Of a stretch of DNA of 64,000 nt, positions 17,753-26,377 are shown one piece after another; the stretch's first letter is position 1; the number at the start of each line of letters is the position of its first letter. The notes below the pieces were generated by a model, which was given only the letters and a program-made list of their open reading frames with translations, was not told the DNA's origin and searched no databases. Made by a program: the position numbers and the translations under genes. Origin of the DNA: Microthrixaceae bacterium (GTDB lineage: Bacteria > Actinomycetota > Acidimicrobiia > Acidimicrobiales > Microtrichaceae); NCBI GenBank assembly GCA_023957975.1, contig JAMLGM010000001.1, forward strand, positions 517,114 through 581,113, written 5' to 3'.

Positions 17753-18970
17753 ATGATAAAGAAGCCAGCGACTATGCTGGCAGCGTTGGTCACGTGTTTC
17801 CTGACGCCGATGGCTAACGCGGCTGCGGAAACAATCCCAACAACAGCGCCACCAGCAATCATAACAACAGCGCCGCGGGCGGGAGATAGCGAACCGATAG
17901 CGGAGGAGAGTCCAACGTGCTCGCCGTCGGTCACGTTCAATGGGCCGACCGAATCAGCACGACAGTTTGGAAGGACTGATTCTCAGCGTGGCGCTGTTGC
18001 AGCACGCCTAGTCGATCAGACCGAGAAATCTTCTAGCCCGGGCGCAGATGTGCTCAAAGTCGCCCCGTCTGCGCCAGACGATACTTCGTTCGCGACCGTT
18101 AGAGGCAATGGAGTGCTTCAGGTTATTGGGCAGGTCGAACCTCAGACTGATTCGCTCCAGGTTGAATTCGCTCATCACTCCACCTGCGGAGCAGAGCCAG
18201 AGGTAGTCGTGGCCCCGGATGGGCGATCGGCGACTGTCCGAGTAGCGGACGACCAGCCCGCGGTCTACGTGGGTGCGCCTTGGGCCATCGACGAGACAGG
18301 TAAGGAGTTGCCTACGACCTTTACGTCCAAAGGTGCATCGCTGATCCAGACCGTGGACACAAGTCAAGCAATCGGTCTTGTGGTGTTCGATCCGACTTAT
18401 AGTTCGATTTCATGTTCCGGCCACTGGTCGGCATTGGATGCGTATACTTACCTGGACTTGAATACCGATGGCATGGCACATTGCCCGGTGTTCGCGATGC
18501 TCCGGGCTTGGGCGATGGCCTACAACACCGAGGGCGGCGACTACCTACCGGTTTGGGCGCATGAGACTAACGTAGCAAATGATTTCGGCCCGGTCGCAGT
18601 CAAACAAGCTGGCGGATGCTCATTCTCCCCTGATACCGGTTGGGCATGGGACTTTCAACTCCCATGCAAGGCTCACGACTATTGTTATGATCTTCGGCGC
18701 GCGGCATTTTCAGGCACCGTTTCCGATAAGGACTGCGATGATGCCTTCCTATTTCTTATGGAGGCGCACTGCAATGACCGGGTATTCTATGCTGACTGTC
18801 GGATCATACGCGACATTTTCTACGCGTTTGTGAGAGACGCGACGGTGGTTGCCTATGCCAATCCTGGCAAGGTCAAAGTTGTCAATCGACAAACAGGAAG
18901 TGTGTCGATGTCGAAGGGCCATCGAGTGCAGACGGCGCACCGCTTCAGCAGTGGTCATGCCTTGCGGTGA
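17753..18970 (+). CDS. secreted phospholipase A2-like protein
   Basis: The 405-residue protein starts with a signal peptide (MIKKPATMLAALVTCFLTPMANA). The C-terminal third carries PCKAHDYCYDLRRAAF (about 304-318), the CxxHDxCY signature of prokaryotic phospholipase A2, with the catalytic His-Asp pair and paired Cys (CDDAF, HCNDR, DCRIIRD) for disulfides. The N-terminal 200 residues form an extra beta-rich region of unknown role. It should release fatty acids from glycerophospholipids outside the cell. It heads an operon with the next two genes (GTGA overlap). Confidence 0.8.
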   Translation: MIKKPATMLAALVTCFLTPMANAAAETIPTTAPPAIITTAPRAGDSEPIAEESPTCSPSVTFNGPTESARQFGRTDSQRGAVAARLVDQTEKSSSPGADVLKVAPSAPDDTSFATVRGNGVLQVIGQVEPQTDSLQVEFAHHSTCGAEPEVVVAPDGRSATVRVADDQPAVYVGAPWAIDETGKELPTTFTSKGASLIQTVDTSQAIGLVVFDPTYSSISCSGHWSALDAYTYLDLNTDGMAHCPVFAMLRAWAMAYNTEGGDYLPVWAHETNVANDFGPVAVKQAGGCSFSPDTGWAWDFQLPCKAHDYCYDLRRAAFSGTVSDKDCDDAFLFLMEAHCNDRVFYADCRIIRDIFYAFVRDATVVAYANPGKVKVVNRQTGSVSMSKGHRVQTAHRFSSGHALR

Positions 18971-19281
18971 CCAATCAGATTTACCGAATCTTCCCTGGCG
19001 GTCAGGCGGGAATGTTCAACTTCCATATTCCATTCTCGGGAGAATGTGCCGGAGCAGTTTTCACGGTTGGCCAGCTGCCATGCAGTACCCACCGTGATTA
19101 CTTGGACATGCAGATCCGAGGTGCGCTGAACATAGACAGGTACTCGATCCGGCCAAGGTTCAACACCGGCAGTTGTTGGAGGGTTCCGCTTTCATCTGGT
19201 GACGGCGTTGATCTTCAGAATATTGCTCCGTGCGACGATACAAACAATTGGTACCTTTGGAGGATCGATGCGACGCTATAG
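18967..19281 (+). CDS. hypothetical protein, operon with PLA2-like gene
   Basis: The 104-residue protein starts at GTG 18967, which shares bases with the TGA of the phospholipase gene (GTGA). It has four Cys and aromatic-rich beta-like segments (MFNFHIPFSGECAGAVFTV, NWYLWRIDATL) but no signal peptide from this start. Its end overlaps the lipoprotein gene by 14 bp. Translational coupling suggests a partner role for the exoenzyme. I do not recognise the family. Confidence 0.6.
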   Translation: MTNQIYRIFPGGQAGMFNFHIPFSGECAGAVFTVGQLPCSTHRDYLDMQIRGALNIDRYSIRPRFNTGSCWRVPLSSGDGVDLQNIAPCDDTNNWYLWRIDATL

Positions 19282-19813
19282 AGCGATGGCGCTGACTGCC
19301 TGCACCCTCTTGCTGTCAGCGGGGTGTGGTTCAGCCGATAACGACATCAACACTGGGTCACCGACGCCTTCATCGGAGACCGCCGTTCCGGCGCAAAGCG
19401 TTCCTGATGCGGAGGTTCCCTCTCAACCGGAGGACGACGCGTCCGCCGAAATCGATTGGGGTGCGGTCGTCTCGAGGCCGAACCCCTATACGCCGGATGG
19501 TGCGGGAGGAAGTCTGTGTTGGGCCGCGTCCGAGCTTGGCCGGTTGGCGATGACGGTTCAGATGGTCCCCGAGAAGTACGACAGCGCCGCCCTCGCTGCG
19601 ATTGTTCCGGAGATGCGGGCGCAACTGGAGCGTGCCCGGACGTCGAATGTGATGGAAGACCCGACTGCTGCGCAAATGCTCAACTCGTCCTCCAACGTCG
19701 TTGACAATCTCGCCAACGCCGTCCAACAAGGAGCAACGAGCGCTGATCAGATCTTTGAAGTTATGAAGGGCTTCGAGACCCCTTCCACTAATACCGGCTT
19801 CCAATGCTCATGA
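19268..19813 (+). CDS. putative lipoprotein
   Basis: The 181-residue protein begins MRRYRAMALTACTLLLSAGC, a type II signal peptide with lipobox LSAGC, then a Ser/Thr/Pro-rich linker and a helical domain with AASELGRLAMTVQMVPE and NVVDNLANAVQQG. GGAGG lies 6 nt before ATG 19268, inside the end of the upstream gene. It probably sits on the outer face of the membrane. Function unknown. Confidence 0.7.
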   Translation: MRRYRAMALTACTLLLSAGCGSADNDINTGSPTPSSETAVPAQSVPDAEVPSQPEDDASAEIDWGAVVSRPNPYTPDGAGGSLCWAASELGRLAMTVQMVPEKYDSAALAAIVPEMRAQLERARTSNVMEDPTAAQMLNSSSNVVDNLANAVQQGATSADQIFEVMKGFETPSTNTGFQCS

Positions 19814-19942
19814 TCCTGGCCTCTGCCGGAACCTCGTAGGCAGCGCGATTGATGGCCTTGAGGGCGCTGGAACTCACCGACGTGACGTTCGTTAGTGGCG
19901 GTCGAGTGGTGTCAAATCCGGCTCTCCTGACGTAGGTGTGGG

Positions 19943-20347
19943 TCATGCTGTGGGAACGGTTGTTCGTTCGTGTGGGAGTTTGAGGTGGATGGGTCCGGCT
20001 CCGAGCATGACGAGGGCGAGGGCGGCATCGGCGGAGTGGAAGCCGTAGGCCCGTCGGGTGATGAGGCGGACTTTGGTGTTGAGGCCTTCGACTCGGCCGT
20101 TGCTGATGCCGTGTTCGATGGCGTTCAGGATGAGGTCTCGGCGGTGACGCATCGTCTTGGCGGACTTGATGAACGGGGCGAGACGGGATCGCTGTGCGCG
20201 GGCACACCACCGGTCGAGCAGTTCGGCGGCTTCGTCGCGGGTGAGGTCGCCGGCGAAGATCGCCCGGAACTGTTCCTTCATCTCATATGCCCGCCAGATC
20301 CCGCCGCGGGTCCGTCGGATCTTGGCGAGCTGGGCAGCTTGGGTGAT
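19943..20347 (-). pseudogene. ISL3 transposase, C-terminal part
   Basis: About 135 codons of an ISL3-type DDE transposase C-terminus, including AKIRRTRGGIWRAYEMKEQF, IEHGISNGRVEGLNTKVRLI and RRAYGFHSADAALALVML, which contains the family's final catalytic-domain helices. It continues the N-terminal part at 21628-22491 once the IS110 insert is removed. An ATG at 20281 could start a shortened product, but the gene is broken. Confidence 0.8.
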
Positions 20348-20351
20348 GCTC

Positions 20352-21398
20352 CTATGTCAATCGGGCGAGGTCGTCGAGGAGGATTCGGTGGAATCGTCGG
20401 GCGAGTGCTCGTTTGAGGCAGCGCATGATTTCTGTGCGTGAGAGGCTTTCGGCGGTGCGTCGGGCGGCGTAGGTCTTGGTCTCGGGGTGGTGGGCGAGGC
20501 GGACGAGTGCGACGGTCCAAAGTGCGTTGTTGGCTTGGCGGTCACTGCCACGGTTGAGGCGATGGCGGGTCGTCTTGCCTGACGAGGCCGGGATGGGGCT
20601 GACACCGCATAGGGCGGCGAATGATGCTTCGGTCGCGCAACGACCGGGATTGTCGCCGGCGGCGACAATCAGCTTCGCGGCCACGTCGGGGCCGACACCG
20701 AACTCGTCGAGCAGTGTCGGAGTCGCGAGGTGCACGAGGCGGTCGAGTTCGGAGTCGAGCCGGTCGATTTCAGCGGTGAGTTCGAGCCATCGTTTGGCGA
20801 GGGACCGGATCGCGCGGCGGGTTGCCGAGACCGGGTCGGTGTCGTCACCGGGACGCCAGCGTGTAGCCCGCTCGGCGCGTTGAGGGGCTTTGAGGTCGCG
20901 GAGATCGTCGCGGATCGCGTCGGGCGCGGTGAGGACCAGATCACGGATCTGCAGCGTGGCTTGGGTGCGGGCCTTGATCGCTGAGCGGCGCACAACCTGG
21001 GTGACCCGTATCGATTCCACGATCCCGTCACGGGCCTTTGGTGTCGCGGTGGCCTCACCGGACAATACCGCCTTGGCTGCGGCGTGAGCATCAGTGGGGT
21101 CACTCTTGCCGTGACGACGTCGGTGTTGACGGTTCGGGCGGTTGACTTCGATCACTTCTATCCCATCTGCAGCCATAGACGCTGCGAGCCCCGCGCCGTA
21201 GGTGCCGGTGCCTTCAACCCCGGCCCGCCGGACGTCACCGAACTGGCGGGCCCAGGTGCAGAGTTGGCGGTAGCCACGGCGGGTTGTGGGGATCTCGAGT
21301 TCGCCGAGAACGCGACCGACATGGTCGATCGCCACGGCAACGTGGATCTCTGCGTGGGTGTCGACACCGACGATGACTTCGGTGATTGGTTCTGACAT
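20352..21398 (-). CDS. IS110-family recombinase (RuvC-like + Tnp20 domains)
   Basis: The 348-residue protein has the IS110 layout. The N-terminal DEDD RuvC-like domain shows VGVDTHAEIH (first Asp), GVEGTGTYGAG (Glu) and SDPTDAHAAAKA (Asp pair). A coiled helical linker follows, then the C-terminal Tnp20 domain with GVSPIPASSGKTTRHRLNRG carrying the catalytic Ser, and a final basic helical tail. It should catalyse RNA-guided insertion and excision. ATG 21398 follows AAGGAG at a longish 12-nt spacing. All key residues are present. Confidence 0.9.
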   Translation of the reverse strand: MSEPITEVIVGVDTHAEIHVAVAIDHVGRVLGELEIPTTRRGYRQLCTWARQFGDVRRAGVEGTGTYGAGLAASMAADGIEVIEVNRPNRQHRRRHGKSDPTDAHAAAKAVLSGEATATPKARDGIVESIRVTQVVRRSAIKARTQATLQIRDLVLTAPDAIRDDLRDLKAPQRAERATRWRPGDDTDPVSATRRAIRSLAKRWLELTAEIDRLDSELDRLVHLATPTLLDEFGVGPDVAAKLIVAAGDNPGRCATEASFAALCGVSPIPASSGKTTRHRLNRGSDRQANNALWTVALVRLAHHPETKTYAARRTAESLSRTEIMRCLKRALARRFHRILLDDLARLT

Positions 21399-21627
21399 TG
21401 TGGTGGGGCTCCTTCTGTAACGAGTGGGGGCACCACCGGCCGGGACGGCGGACAAGACATTGATGGCGTAGCTGTCGAGGCTCCTATGAGGTCACGTTCG
21501 TCCGACCGGTCGGTGCGCGTTCTGGTTCGGTGCGAGGCCGACAGATCACTCAAAAGGCATCACGCCAGTCAGTGGCAGGGTCAGACCCCGCACCGAACCG
21601 GAACCAGGCCATCCTGATCTCAATGTC
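21399..21627 (-). ncRNA. candidate bridge-RNA region of the IS110 element
   Basis: Non-coding stretch upstream of the IS110 recombinase, where IS110-group elements encode their bridge RNA. It contains self-complementary blocks (for example GCACCACCGGCCGGGACGG and GACCGGTCGGTGCG) able to form hairpins. The assignment rests on position and established knowledge of the family; the RNA boundaries cannot be read directly. Confidence 0.35.
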
Positions 21628-22491
21628 AGTGAGGTCGTCGGGGTTCTTCAGTAGCGCCCAGCGGGCCCCTTTGAAGTCTTTCGCCCACCGGTCATCGGGT
21701 AGGCGGCGGAGCTGTTGCCACAGGTCGCGGCGGACCTCGTCGAGGGCGTCACCGACGAGTTTCACGACATGGAATGGATCGGCGCAGATCACCGCGTTCG
21801 GGGCGTGCCCGTCGGCTTTGACGGACTTGATGAACGCGGGGCCGAGATCGAGCGACACGGCCTCGAGCTGTTTGCTGCGCTCAGTTCCGAGCTCGGTGAA
21901 GAACTCATCGAGGGTCGCCGAGTCCTTGCCTTTGGCTCCCCACACGACGCACCCTCGGTCGTGATCGATGACCAAGGTCAGGTACTTGTGGTGGCGGCGC
22001 CAAGAGATCTCATCGACCCCGATACGAAACAGACCATCGAGACGGTGCGGATCCAGCTCGGTGGCGACCACGCGTTCACACGCCCGCCCGACGGTGCGCC
22101 ACGACACTCGACACAGCCGGGCCACCGACGTCTTGTCCGTGCGGGTGGCCAACCATGCCAGCAGATCGTCGAAGTCCGACGTGAGATGCGCTCCGGGTCG
22201 GGCGAACGGCACTGCTTCGACCACCACCCCGTGGGTCGGGCAACACAACCGACGCAGAGTCGCTCGGATATGAACACGCCACACCCCGAGATCGAGATGA
22301 CGCCAAGACGACGGAGATGGTCTGGTGTCGTAACGGAAACGTGTCTCGTGGCCACAATGCGGGCACACCAGCCTCCGTCGTTTCAACGCGACATCGACGG
22401 TCACGACGTTGATCCCGAAGACGACGGCGGTGACGTTCACCCCGTCGAGGTGTAACAAGCGCTTGAATGCTGTAGTGACGCGCACGGGCAC
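21628..22491 (-). pseudogene. ISL3 transposase, N-terminal part
   Basis: Residues 1 to about 288 of an ISL3 transposase: an N-terminal zinc-finger-like region (RLVCPHCGHETRFRYD...CCPTHGVVVE), the HTH region (SVARLCRVSWRTVGRACERV) and the DDE start (IGVDEISWRRHHKYLTLV, AVICADPFHVVKLVGDAL). It stops making ISL3 sense after WALLKNPDDLT, where the IS110 element begins. The GTG start at 22491 has GGAGG directly upstream, inside one arm of a large inverted repeat. Confidence 0.8.
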
Positions 22492-22552
22492 GGACCTCCA
22501 GAGTGAGATGGCTTAGACACCTCGAACTCTGGTCCCGTCCCGTGCGCGTCAC
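22475..22552. repeat. inverted repeat over the ISL3 transposase start
   Basis: GTGACGCGCACGGG at 22475-22488 is matched by CCCGTGCGCGTCAC at 22539-22552, and pairing continues imperfectly inward. A transcript entering from outside the IS would fold over the ribosome site, a known way for IS elements to avoid being switched on by external promoters. Confidence 0.55.
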
Positions 22553-22623
22553 GCGGACCCCAACAACCAGCCCTGCACCCAAGCGCTACCATGCTTCTCG
22601 TCGATCACCCACCCACACCAAGG

Positions 22624-23445
22624 TCAGGAGAGCCCAAATTCGCCCGTCAGTATCCTGCCCCATCCGAAGGCAAGGAGTAGTATTGTCGCCAGCCCGAACG
22701 CTGCAAGGAATGCGGCAGAATTCTGGACGAACCTGAGTACATGATGCGAGCGCCAACGTAGGAGTGCGGCGAGCGACCCGGCGGCGATCGTCTCCGGTCT
22801 GTTCCAAAGAAAGCCCGTTGATGTGGGTGCACCGAGAAGGCGGGCAAGCAGGCAGGCGGTAATGAATAAGCCGAGAGACCGCATTAGGACACTCGACTTG
22901 CCACGAGAAGTGACTAGAACGAGTACTGCCGGCCAAATTAAGTAATACTGCTCCTCAACGGCGAGACTCCACGAGTGTCCAAGTAGGTTACCGGGTGTTG
23001 TCGTTACCCCGATGAGGTTGGTCGTGTAGGTGGCAGTGCCGAGCACAAACTTCGCCCATAATGTCCATGGATAGGGGTCGTCGACGCCAGCCATTCTGAG
23101 GAATGAGTCGAGGCGATCTCGTCTCCATACGATATATAGAGCCGTGAATGTGACAGTCGTATAGAGTGCAGGAAAGAGTCGGAGCGAGCGCCGAGCATAG
23201 AAGCGGCGGAAGGGATAGGGCCCGGACGTGACACTCAGCTCCTGAAGAAGGAGGGTAGTGATCAAGAATCCGCTCATCGCAAAGAAGACGTCCACACCGA
23301 GTGCCCCGCCCTTGAAGAGCGTCGGATGACTGTGGCTGGCGACGACCATGACGATTGCGATGGCCCGGATCCCATCGAGTGCCGGGCGGTAGCCGAGTTC
23401 AGGCGGCGCGTGGGTGGAGGCGTGCATTGAGGTTCCGCGGGTCAT
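22624..23445 (-). CDS. acyltransferase 3 family protein, C-terminally truncated by ISL3
   Basis: The 273-residue product contains the start of an OafA/YrhL-type membrane acyltransferase: LGYRPALDGIRAIAIVMVVASHSHP (active-site His), GGALGVDVFFAMSGFLIT, RRFYARRSLRLFPAL and LGHSWSLAVEEQYYLIWP. Family members are usually about 370-400 residues with ten membrane helices; here the last helices are missing and the final codons and stop come from the ISL3 end. It would have O-acetylated a cell-surface glycan and is probably inactive. ATG 23445 overlaps the upstream glycosyltransferase stop (ATGA). Confidence 0.82.
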   Translation of the reverse strand: MTRGTSMHASTHAPPELGYRPALDGIRAIAIVMVVASHSHPTLFKGGALGVDVFFAMSGFLITTLLLQELSVTSGPYPFRRFYARRSLRLFPALYTTVTFTALYIVWRRDRLDSFLRMAGVDDPYPWTLWAKFVLGTATYTTNLIGVTTTPGNLLGHSWSLAVEEQYYLIWPAVLVLVTSRGKSSVLMRSLGLFITACLLARLLGAPTSTGFLWNRPETIAAGSLAALLRWRSHHVLRFVQNSAAFLAAFGLATILLLAFGWGRILTGEFGLS

Positions 23446-24740
23446 GTGAATGCCGCCCGCCGTGCCAGGACGAGGAGACGCTCGTTGAAGTCGCGACCGA
23501 TGGTCGGCCATCCATGATCCGCCTCCACCCATGATCGAGCAGCATTTGCGATTGTCTGTGCTTGCTTTGGGTCATTCAACAGTTGACGGGCGTGTTGGAC
23601 GAGCTCCCGATCTGAGTTCCCGATGAGCGCGTGTTCTCCCGGAGTTATCGCAAGGCCGGCAACACCCTCACCGGTAGTCACCACCGGAACGCCGTAGGCC
23701 ATTGCTTCAAGCACCTTTGTCTTGGTTCCAGATCCGGCGAAGATCGGGGCGACCATCAAGGCGGCACTGGAGTAGGCATCCTTGATGTCGGGGACGAAGC
23801 CTGCAATACGCACGCCGGGGCAGTCGGCGAGTTCGGTCACCGCGGAGGAACCTGGGCCGATGACGGTCAGGTGAGTTCGTGGATGCGAGGCTCGGAGATC
23901 TGGCAGTATTCGTGTGGCCAAGCGGTTCAAGGCTTCCACGTTTGGAGGGTAACCGAGGTTGCCCACGAAGAGGATCTCTTGCGTGCCCGTCGCCCGATGG
24001 GTTTGTTCTGGAAGGTCGACTCCGTTGGGAACCACAGCGACTTCGCCACCGGCGTCTCGTCGTGCAGCTGCTGCCTCGACGGCGGAGCAAGCTGTGAGCA
24101 AGGTGGACGATCTGAACGCTCTGCGTTCGGCGGAAATCCGCGTCGCCCTATCCGCGAGGAGGAGAGCGATTCGTCTGGCTCCGCGCGGACGTCTTGGGAG
24201 GTTTCGGACATCAGACCGAATCTGACTGTCAATCGCCCGACGTTCGGTATGCGCTACGTCAACGACGAGCGGAACCGTGGGTCCTTCGCCGCCCATGGTG
24301 CCGTCCGGGGCGATCACGGCTGCCAGTATCGGGGAGGCAACCCACACTACGTCAGGTTGGAAACTCCCGACTTCGGTTGCGACATTGCGACGAAGGAGCT
24401 CGACGTCAATACCTCGCCAGCTGCGCGGTAGACGTGGTTCGTGACGTTGCCGAAGCATGCGTGGACTTCTGCGGGTAGGAGCTTGGACGATGACTGCTCC
24501 ACTCAGCGGCGAATCGTTGAGAGCAGCGCGATCGTCATCCGGTAGCGGCTGGGCGGTGACCAGAAGGATCTGGAGATCGAAGTCACGGTGAGCGGACTGC
24601 AAGAGGCGTAGTAGCCGGCGGCGACTTCCCGTGTTGTCCGGCACAGGCGACTTGCCGAGAACGCAGAGCAATCGCGGTCGATCGTTTGGTCGCGTCGACG
24701 AGGATGCTGGCCCGGTAGCTGGGTTCCGATCATCGGGCAT
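23442..24740 (-). CDS. GT4-type glycosyltransferase
   Basis: The 432-residue protein has a GT-B fold pattern: an N-terminal domain with PRLLCVLGKSPVPDNTGSRRRLLRLL and a C-terminal domain with EILFVGNLGYPPNVEAL, VRIAGFVPDIKDAYSSAALMVAPIFAGSGTKTKVLEAMAYGVPVVTT, the nucleotide-sugar binding segment of GT4. It should transfer a sugar to a lipid-linked glycan in the cytoplasm. TATATT (24754-24749) lies 8 nt before ATG 24740. It forms an operon with the truncated acyltransferase and diverges from the acyltransferase genes to its right. Confidence 0.88.
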   Translation of the reverse strand: MPDDRNPATGPASSSTRPNDRPRLLCVLGKSPVPDNTGSRRRLLRLLQSAHRDFDLQILLVTAQPLPDDDRAALNDSPLSGAVIVQAPTRRSPRMLRQRHEPRLPRSWRGIDVELLRRNVATEVGSFQPDVVWVASPILAAVIAPDGTMGGEGPTVPLVVDVAHTERRAIDSQIRSDVRNLPRRPRGARRIALLLADRATRISAERRAFRSSTLLTACSAVEAAAARRDAGGEVAVVPNGVDLPEQTHRATGTQEILFVGNLGYPPNVEALNRLATRILPDLRASHPRTHLTVIGPGSSAVTELADCPGVRIAGFVPDIKDAYSSAALMVAPIFAGSGTKTKVLEAMAYGVPVVTTGEGVAGLAITPGEHALIGNSDRELVQHARQLLNDPKQAQTIANAARSWVEADHGWPTIGRDFNERLLVLARRAAFT

Positions 24741-24748
24741 CGGCCGGG

Positions 24749-24754
24749 AATATA
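24749..24754 (-). promoter_or_regulatory. -10 box for a leaderless glycosyltransferase transcript
   Basis: TATATT on the minus strand lies 8 nt before the ATG at 24740, the spacing expected when transcription begins at or beside the start codon. No convincing -35 box was found. Confidence 0.4.
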
Positions 24755-24956
24755 CCAGGGCTCGCGTTCCGCAAGTCTCGGCGTCGCCTCAGATCCGATT
24801 CGGAGTTTGCAGCGATCCGTCTGAGTGAACTCCGGTTGCTCGGCGTAGTCTTGTGCTGGTGAAGAACGAGTCGCATGCAGCGAACGGTGGGGACGGGACG
24901 GCTTTGAGCGTTGCCTTTGGAACAGACCGAAGGCGCGAGGAGTCTCTTGCCCAGGT

Positions 24957-25640
24957 TTGTCACCCACGCCCTTCAACGGTCCCCTTGGCCTGGCTGGTAC
25001 CCTCAGTCCCGTGTTAGCTCGGTTGGCCTCTCGGTACACTCGGTGGAGCGTCGCTCGGGCCCGGATCTCGTTTTACCGTCGGCTGTCTTCCTCCCCGTTG
25101 TCAGGCGCACGTTTGGTGTCTCCTGTGCTTGCCATCGGCAATGGAACGTTCGCAGTCGCCGGAAGTCGGCTTGGCTTCTGGCCAAGCCCCTTCCTGTTCG
25201 ATCGATGCATCCACCTTGAGGCCCGGAGTCTGGGGTCATCCATCACAATTGGTTCGGGGACGACGGTCAACAACGGTGCTGTCTTCATCTCGGATGGTCC
25301 GGGGATCTCGATCGGCAAAGATTGCCTGATCGGTCCAGGAGTTCAGGTGTTCGATTCGGACTTTCACCAGTTGGACCAGTCGCAACGCGAACGCGAAGCT
25401 CGCAAGGGCGCGGTGAGCGTTGGTGATCGCGTTTTCGTCGGAGCCGGCGTCATCATCTGCAAAGGCGTGACTATCGGGGAGGGGGCCGTTGTCGGCGCAG
25501 GGTCGGTGGTGACCTCCGACATACCCGCCCGTTCGGTTGCCGCGGGAAACCCCTGCCACGTGGTCGGGCCAACTGGCGAGGGAGGAGAGGCCACCGCAGG
25601 CGTGGACAGTTTCTCGGGCGCTCAGAGGTTGACTGAATGA
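24957..25640 (+). CDS. hexapeptide-repeat (LbH) acyltransferase
   Basis: After about 75 residues without recognised motif come left-handed beta-helix hexapeptide repeats (ITIGSGTTVNNGAVFI, ISIGKDCLIGPGVQVFDSDFH, VSVGDRVFVGAGVIICKGVTIGEGAVVGAGSVVTSDIPARSVAAGNP). This is the WcaF/NodL/maltose acetyltransferase pattern, with the active-site His in SDFH. It probably acetylates a sugar of the surface glycan. The start is uncertain: TTG 24957 gives the full frame, while GTG 25011 sits 7 nt after TACCCT, as in other leaderless genes here. Its stop overlaps the next ATG (ATGA). Confidence 0.8.
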   Translation: MSPTPFNGPLGLAGTLSPVLARLASRYTRWSVARARISFYRRLSSSPLSGARLVSPVLAIGNGTFAVAGSRLGFWPSPFLFDRCIHLEARSLGSSITIGSGTTVNNGAVFISDGPGISIGKDCLIGPGVQVFDSDFHQLDQSQREREARKGAVSVGDRVFVGAGVIICKGVTIGEGAVVGAGSVVTSDIPARSVAAGNPCHVVGPTGEGGEATAGVDSFSGAQRLTE

Positions 25641-26377
25641 TTCACCCGACAGCCGTCGTGTCCAACGATGCAGAGATTGCCGAAGACGTTGAGATTGGCC
25701 CATTCAGCCTGGTCCACGCACGTGTGAGCATTGGTAGCGGCACTGTTATCGGCAGCCACTGTTCGATCGGTGAGCCCAGCGACCTTGCTTCTGACCGCCC
25801 GTTGGTTCTCGGATCAGGCAGTATCGTTCGTTCCCATTCGGTGCTCTATGTTGGATCGACGTTCGACGATGCGCTCGAGACAGGGCATCACGTCACCATT
25901 CGCGAGGGAGTCACTGCTGGGCCGAACTTACGCGTCGGGACGTTTGCGGATCTCCAAGGAGACTCAACGTTTGGCCGGTACGTTCGTCTGCATAGTGGAG
26001 TGCAAGTGCACAAGGGTTGTGAGGTCGGAGATTTCGTTTGGATCTTTCCGTCCGTGGTGCTGACGAACGATCCGCATCCCCCAAGCGATGTCGCTTTCGC
26101 AGGTGTGATTGTTGAGGATTACGCAGTTATCGCTGCGATGGCGTGCGTAGTCTCTGGCGTGCGAATCGGGGCACGCAGCTTGGTAGCGGCGTCAAGCACA
26201 GTGACCCGCGATGTACCTCCAAACTCGGTGGTCCGCGGGTCACCAGCGCGACGCGTCGGGTCGACCTCCGACGTCAAGCTGCGCGACGGTTCGGGGATGG
26301 CCGCATATCCGTGGACGACCCACTTCCATCGCGGGTATCCCCAACATGTGATTGAAGAGTGGGAGGGACTGCATTGA
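25637..26377 (+). CDS. hexapeptide-repeat acyltransferase (WbbJ/LpxA-like)
   Basis: Hexapeptide repeats run through most of the 246 residues, starting IHPTAVVSNDAEIAEDVEIGPFSLV and continuing to VSGVRIGARSLVAASSTVTRDVPPNSVVRGSPARRVG. The C-terminal tail (YPWTTHFHRGYPQHVIEEWEG) is not a repeat. The family transfers acyl groups from acyl-CoA to amino or hydroxyl groups of nucleotide sugars. It starts in the ATGA overlap with the preceding acyltransferase and is coupled to the following gene by a TTGA overlap. Confidence 0.82.
   Translation: MIHPTAVVSNDAEIAEDVEIGPFSLVHARVSIGSGTVIGSHCSIGEPSDLASDRPLVLGSGSIVRSHSVLYVGSTFDDALETGHHVTIREGVTAGPNLRVGTFADLQGDSTFGRYVRLHSGVQVHKGCEVGDFVWIFPSVVLTNDPHPPSDVAFAGVIVEDYAVIAAMACVVSGVRIGARSLVAASSTVTRDVPPNSVVRGSPARRVGSTSDVKLRDGSGMAAYPWTTHFHRGYPQHVIEEWEGLH

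Larger units (their letters stand above)
20348..21627 (-). mobile_element. IS110-family element inserted in the ISL3 transposase gene
   Basis: The borders are inferred from the interrupted ISL3 reading frame. The element carries one recombinase gene and about 230 bp of non-coding DNA upstream of it (21399-21627). GCTCCTATG occurs at the left border (20348-20356) and again at 21480-21488, so the true right end could be near 21488. IS110 elements lack classical inverted repeats and, in the IS110 group, encode their guide (bridge) RNA in the non-coding end upstream of the recombinase. Confidence 0.7.
19920..22634 (-). mobile_element. ISL3-family element, interrupted by an IS110-family element
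   Basis: The ends are inverted repeats: GGCTCTCCTGACGTAGGTGT at 19920 and GGCTCTCCTGACCTTGGTGT read inward from 22634. The transposase gene is split at 20348-21627 by an IS110-type insertion; removing that insert rejoins the reading frame as ...NPDDLT-ITQAAQLAKIRRT.... CAAAT occurs beside both ends, but there is no exact 8-bp target duplication. The right end lies inside the acyltransferase gene and supplies its stop codon. Confidence 0.8.

Noticed and set aside
19788..19919. Minus-strand frame ending ...SSSALKAINRAAYEVPAEARIMSIGSRY as the missing end of the acyltransferase
   Set aside because: It is hydrophilic and has no membrane segments, unlike the missing helices, and it overlaps the plus-strand lipoprotein end.
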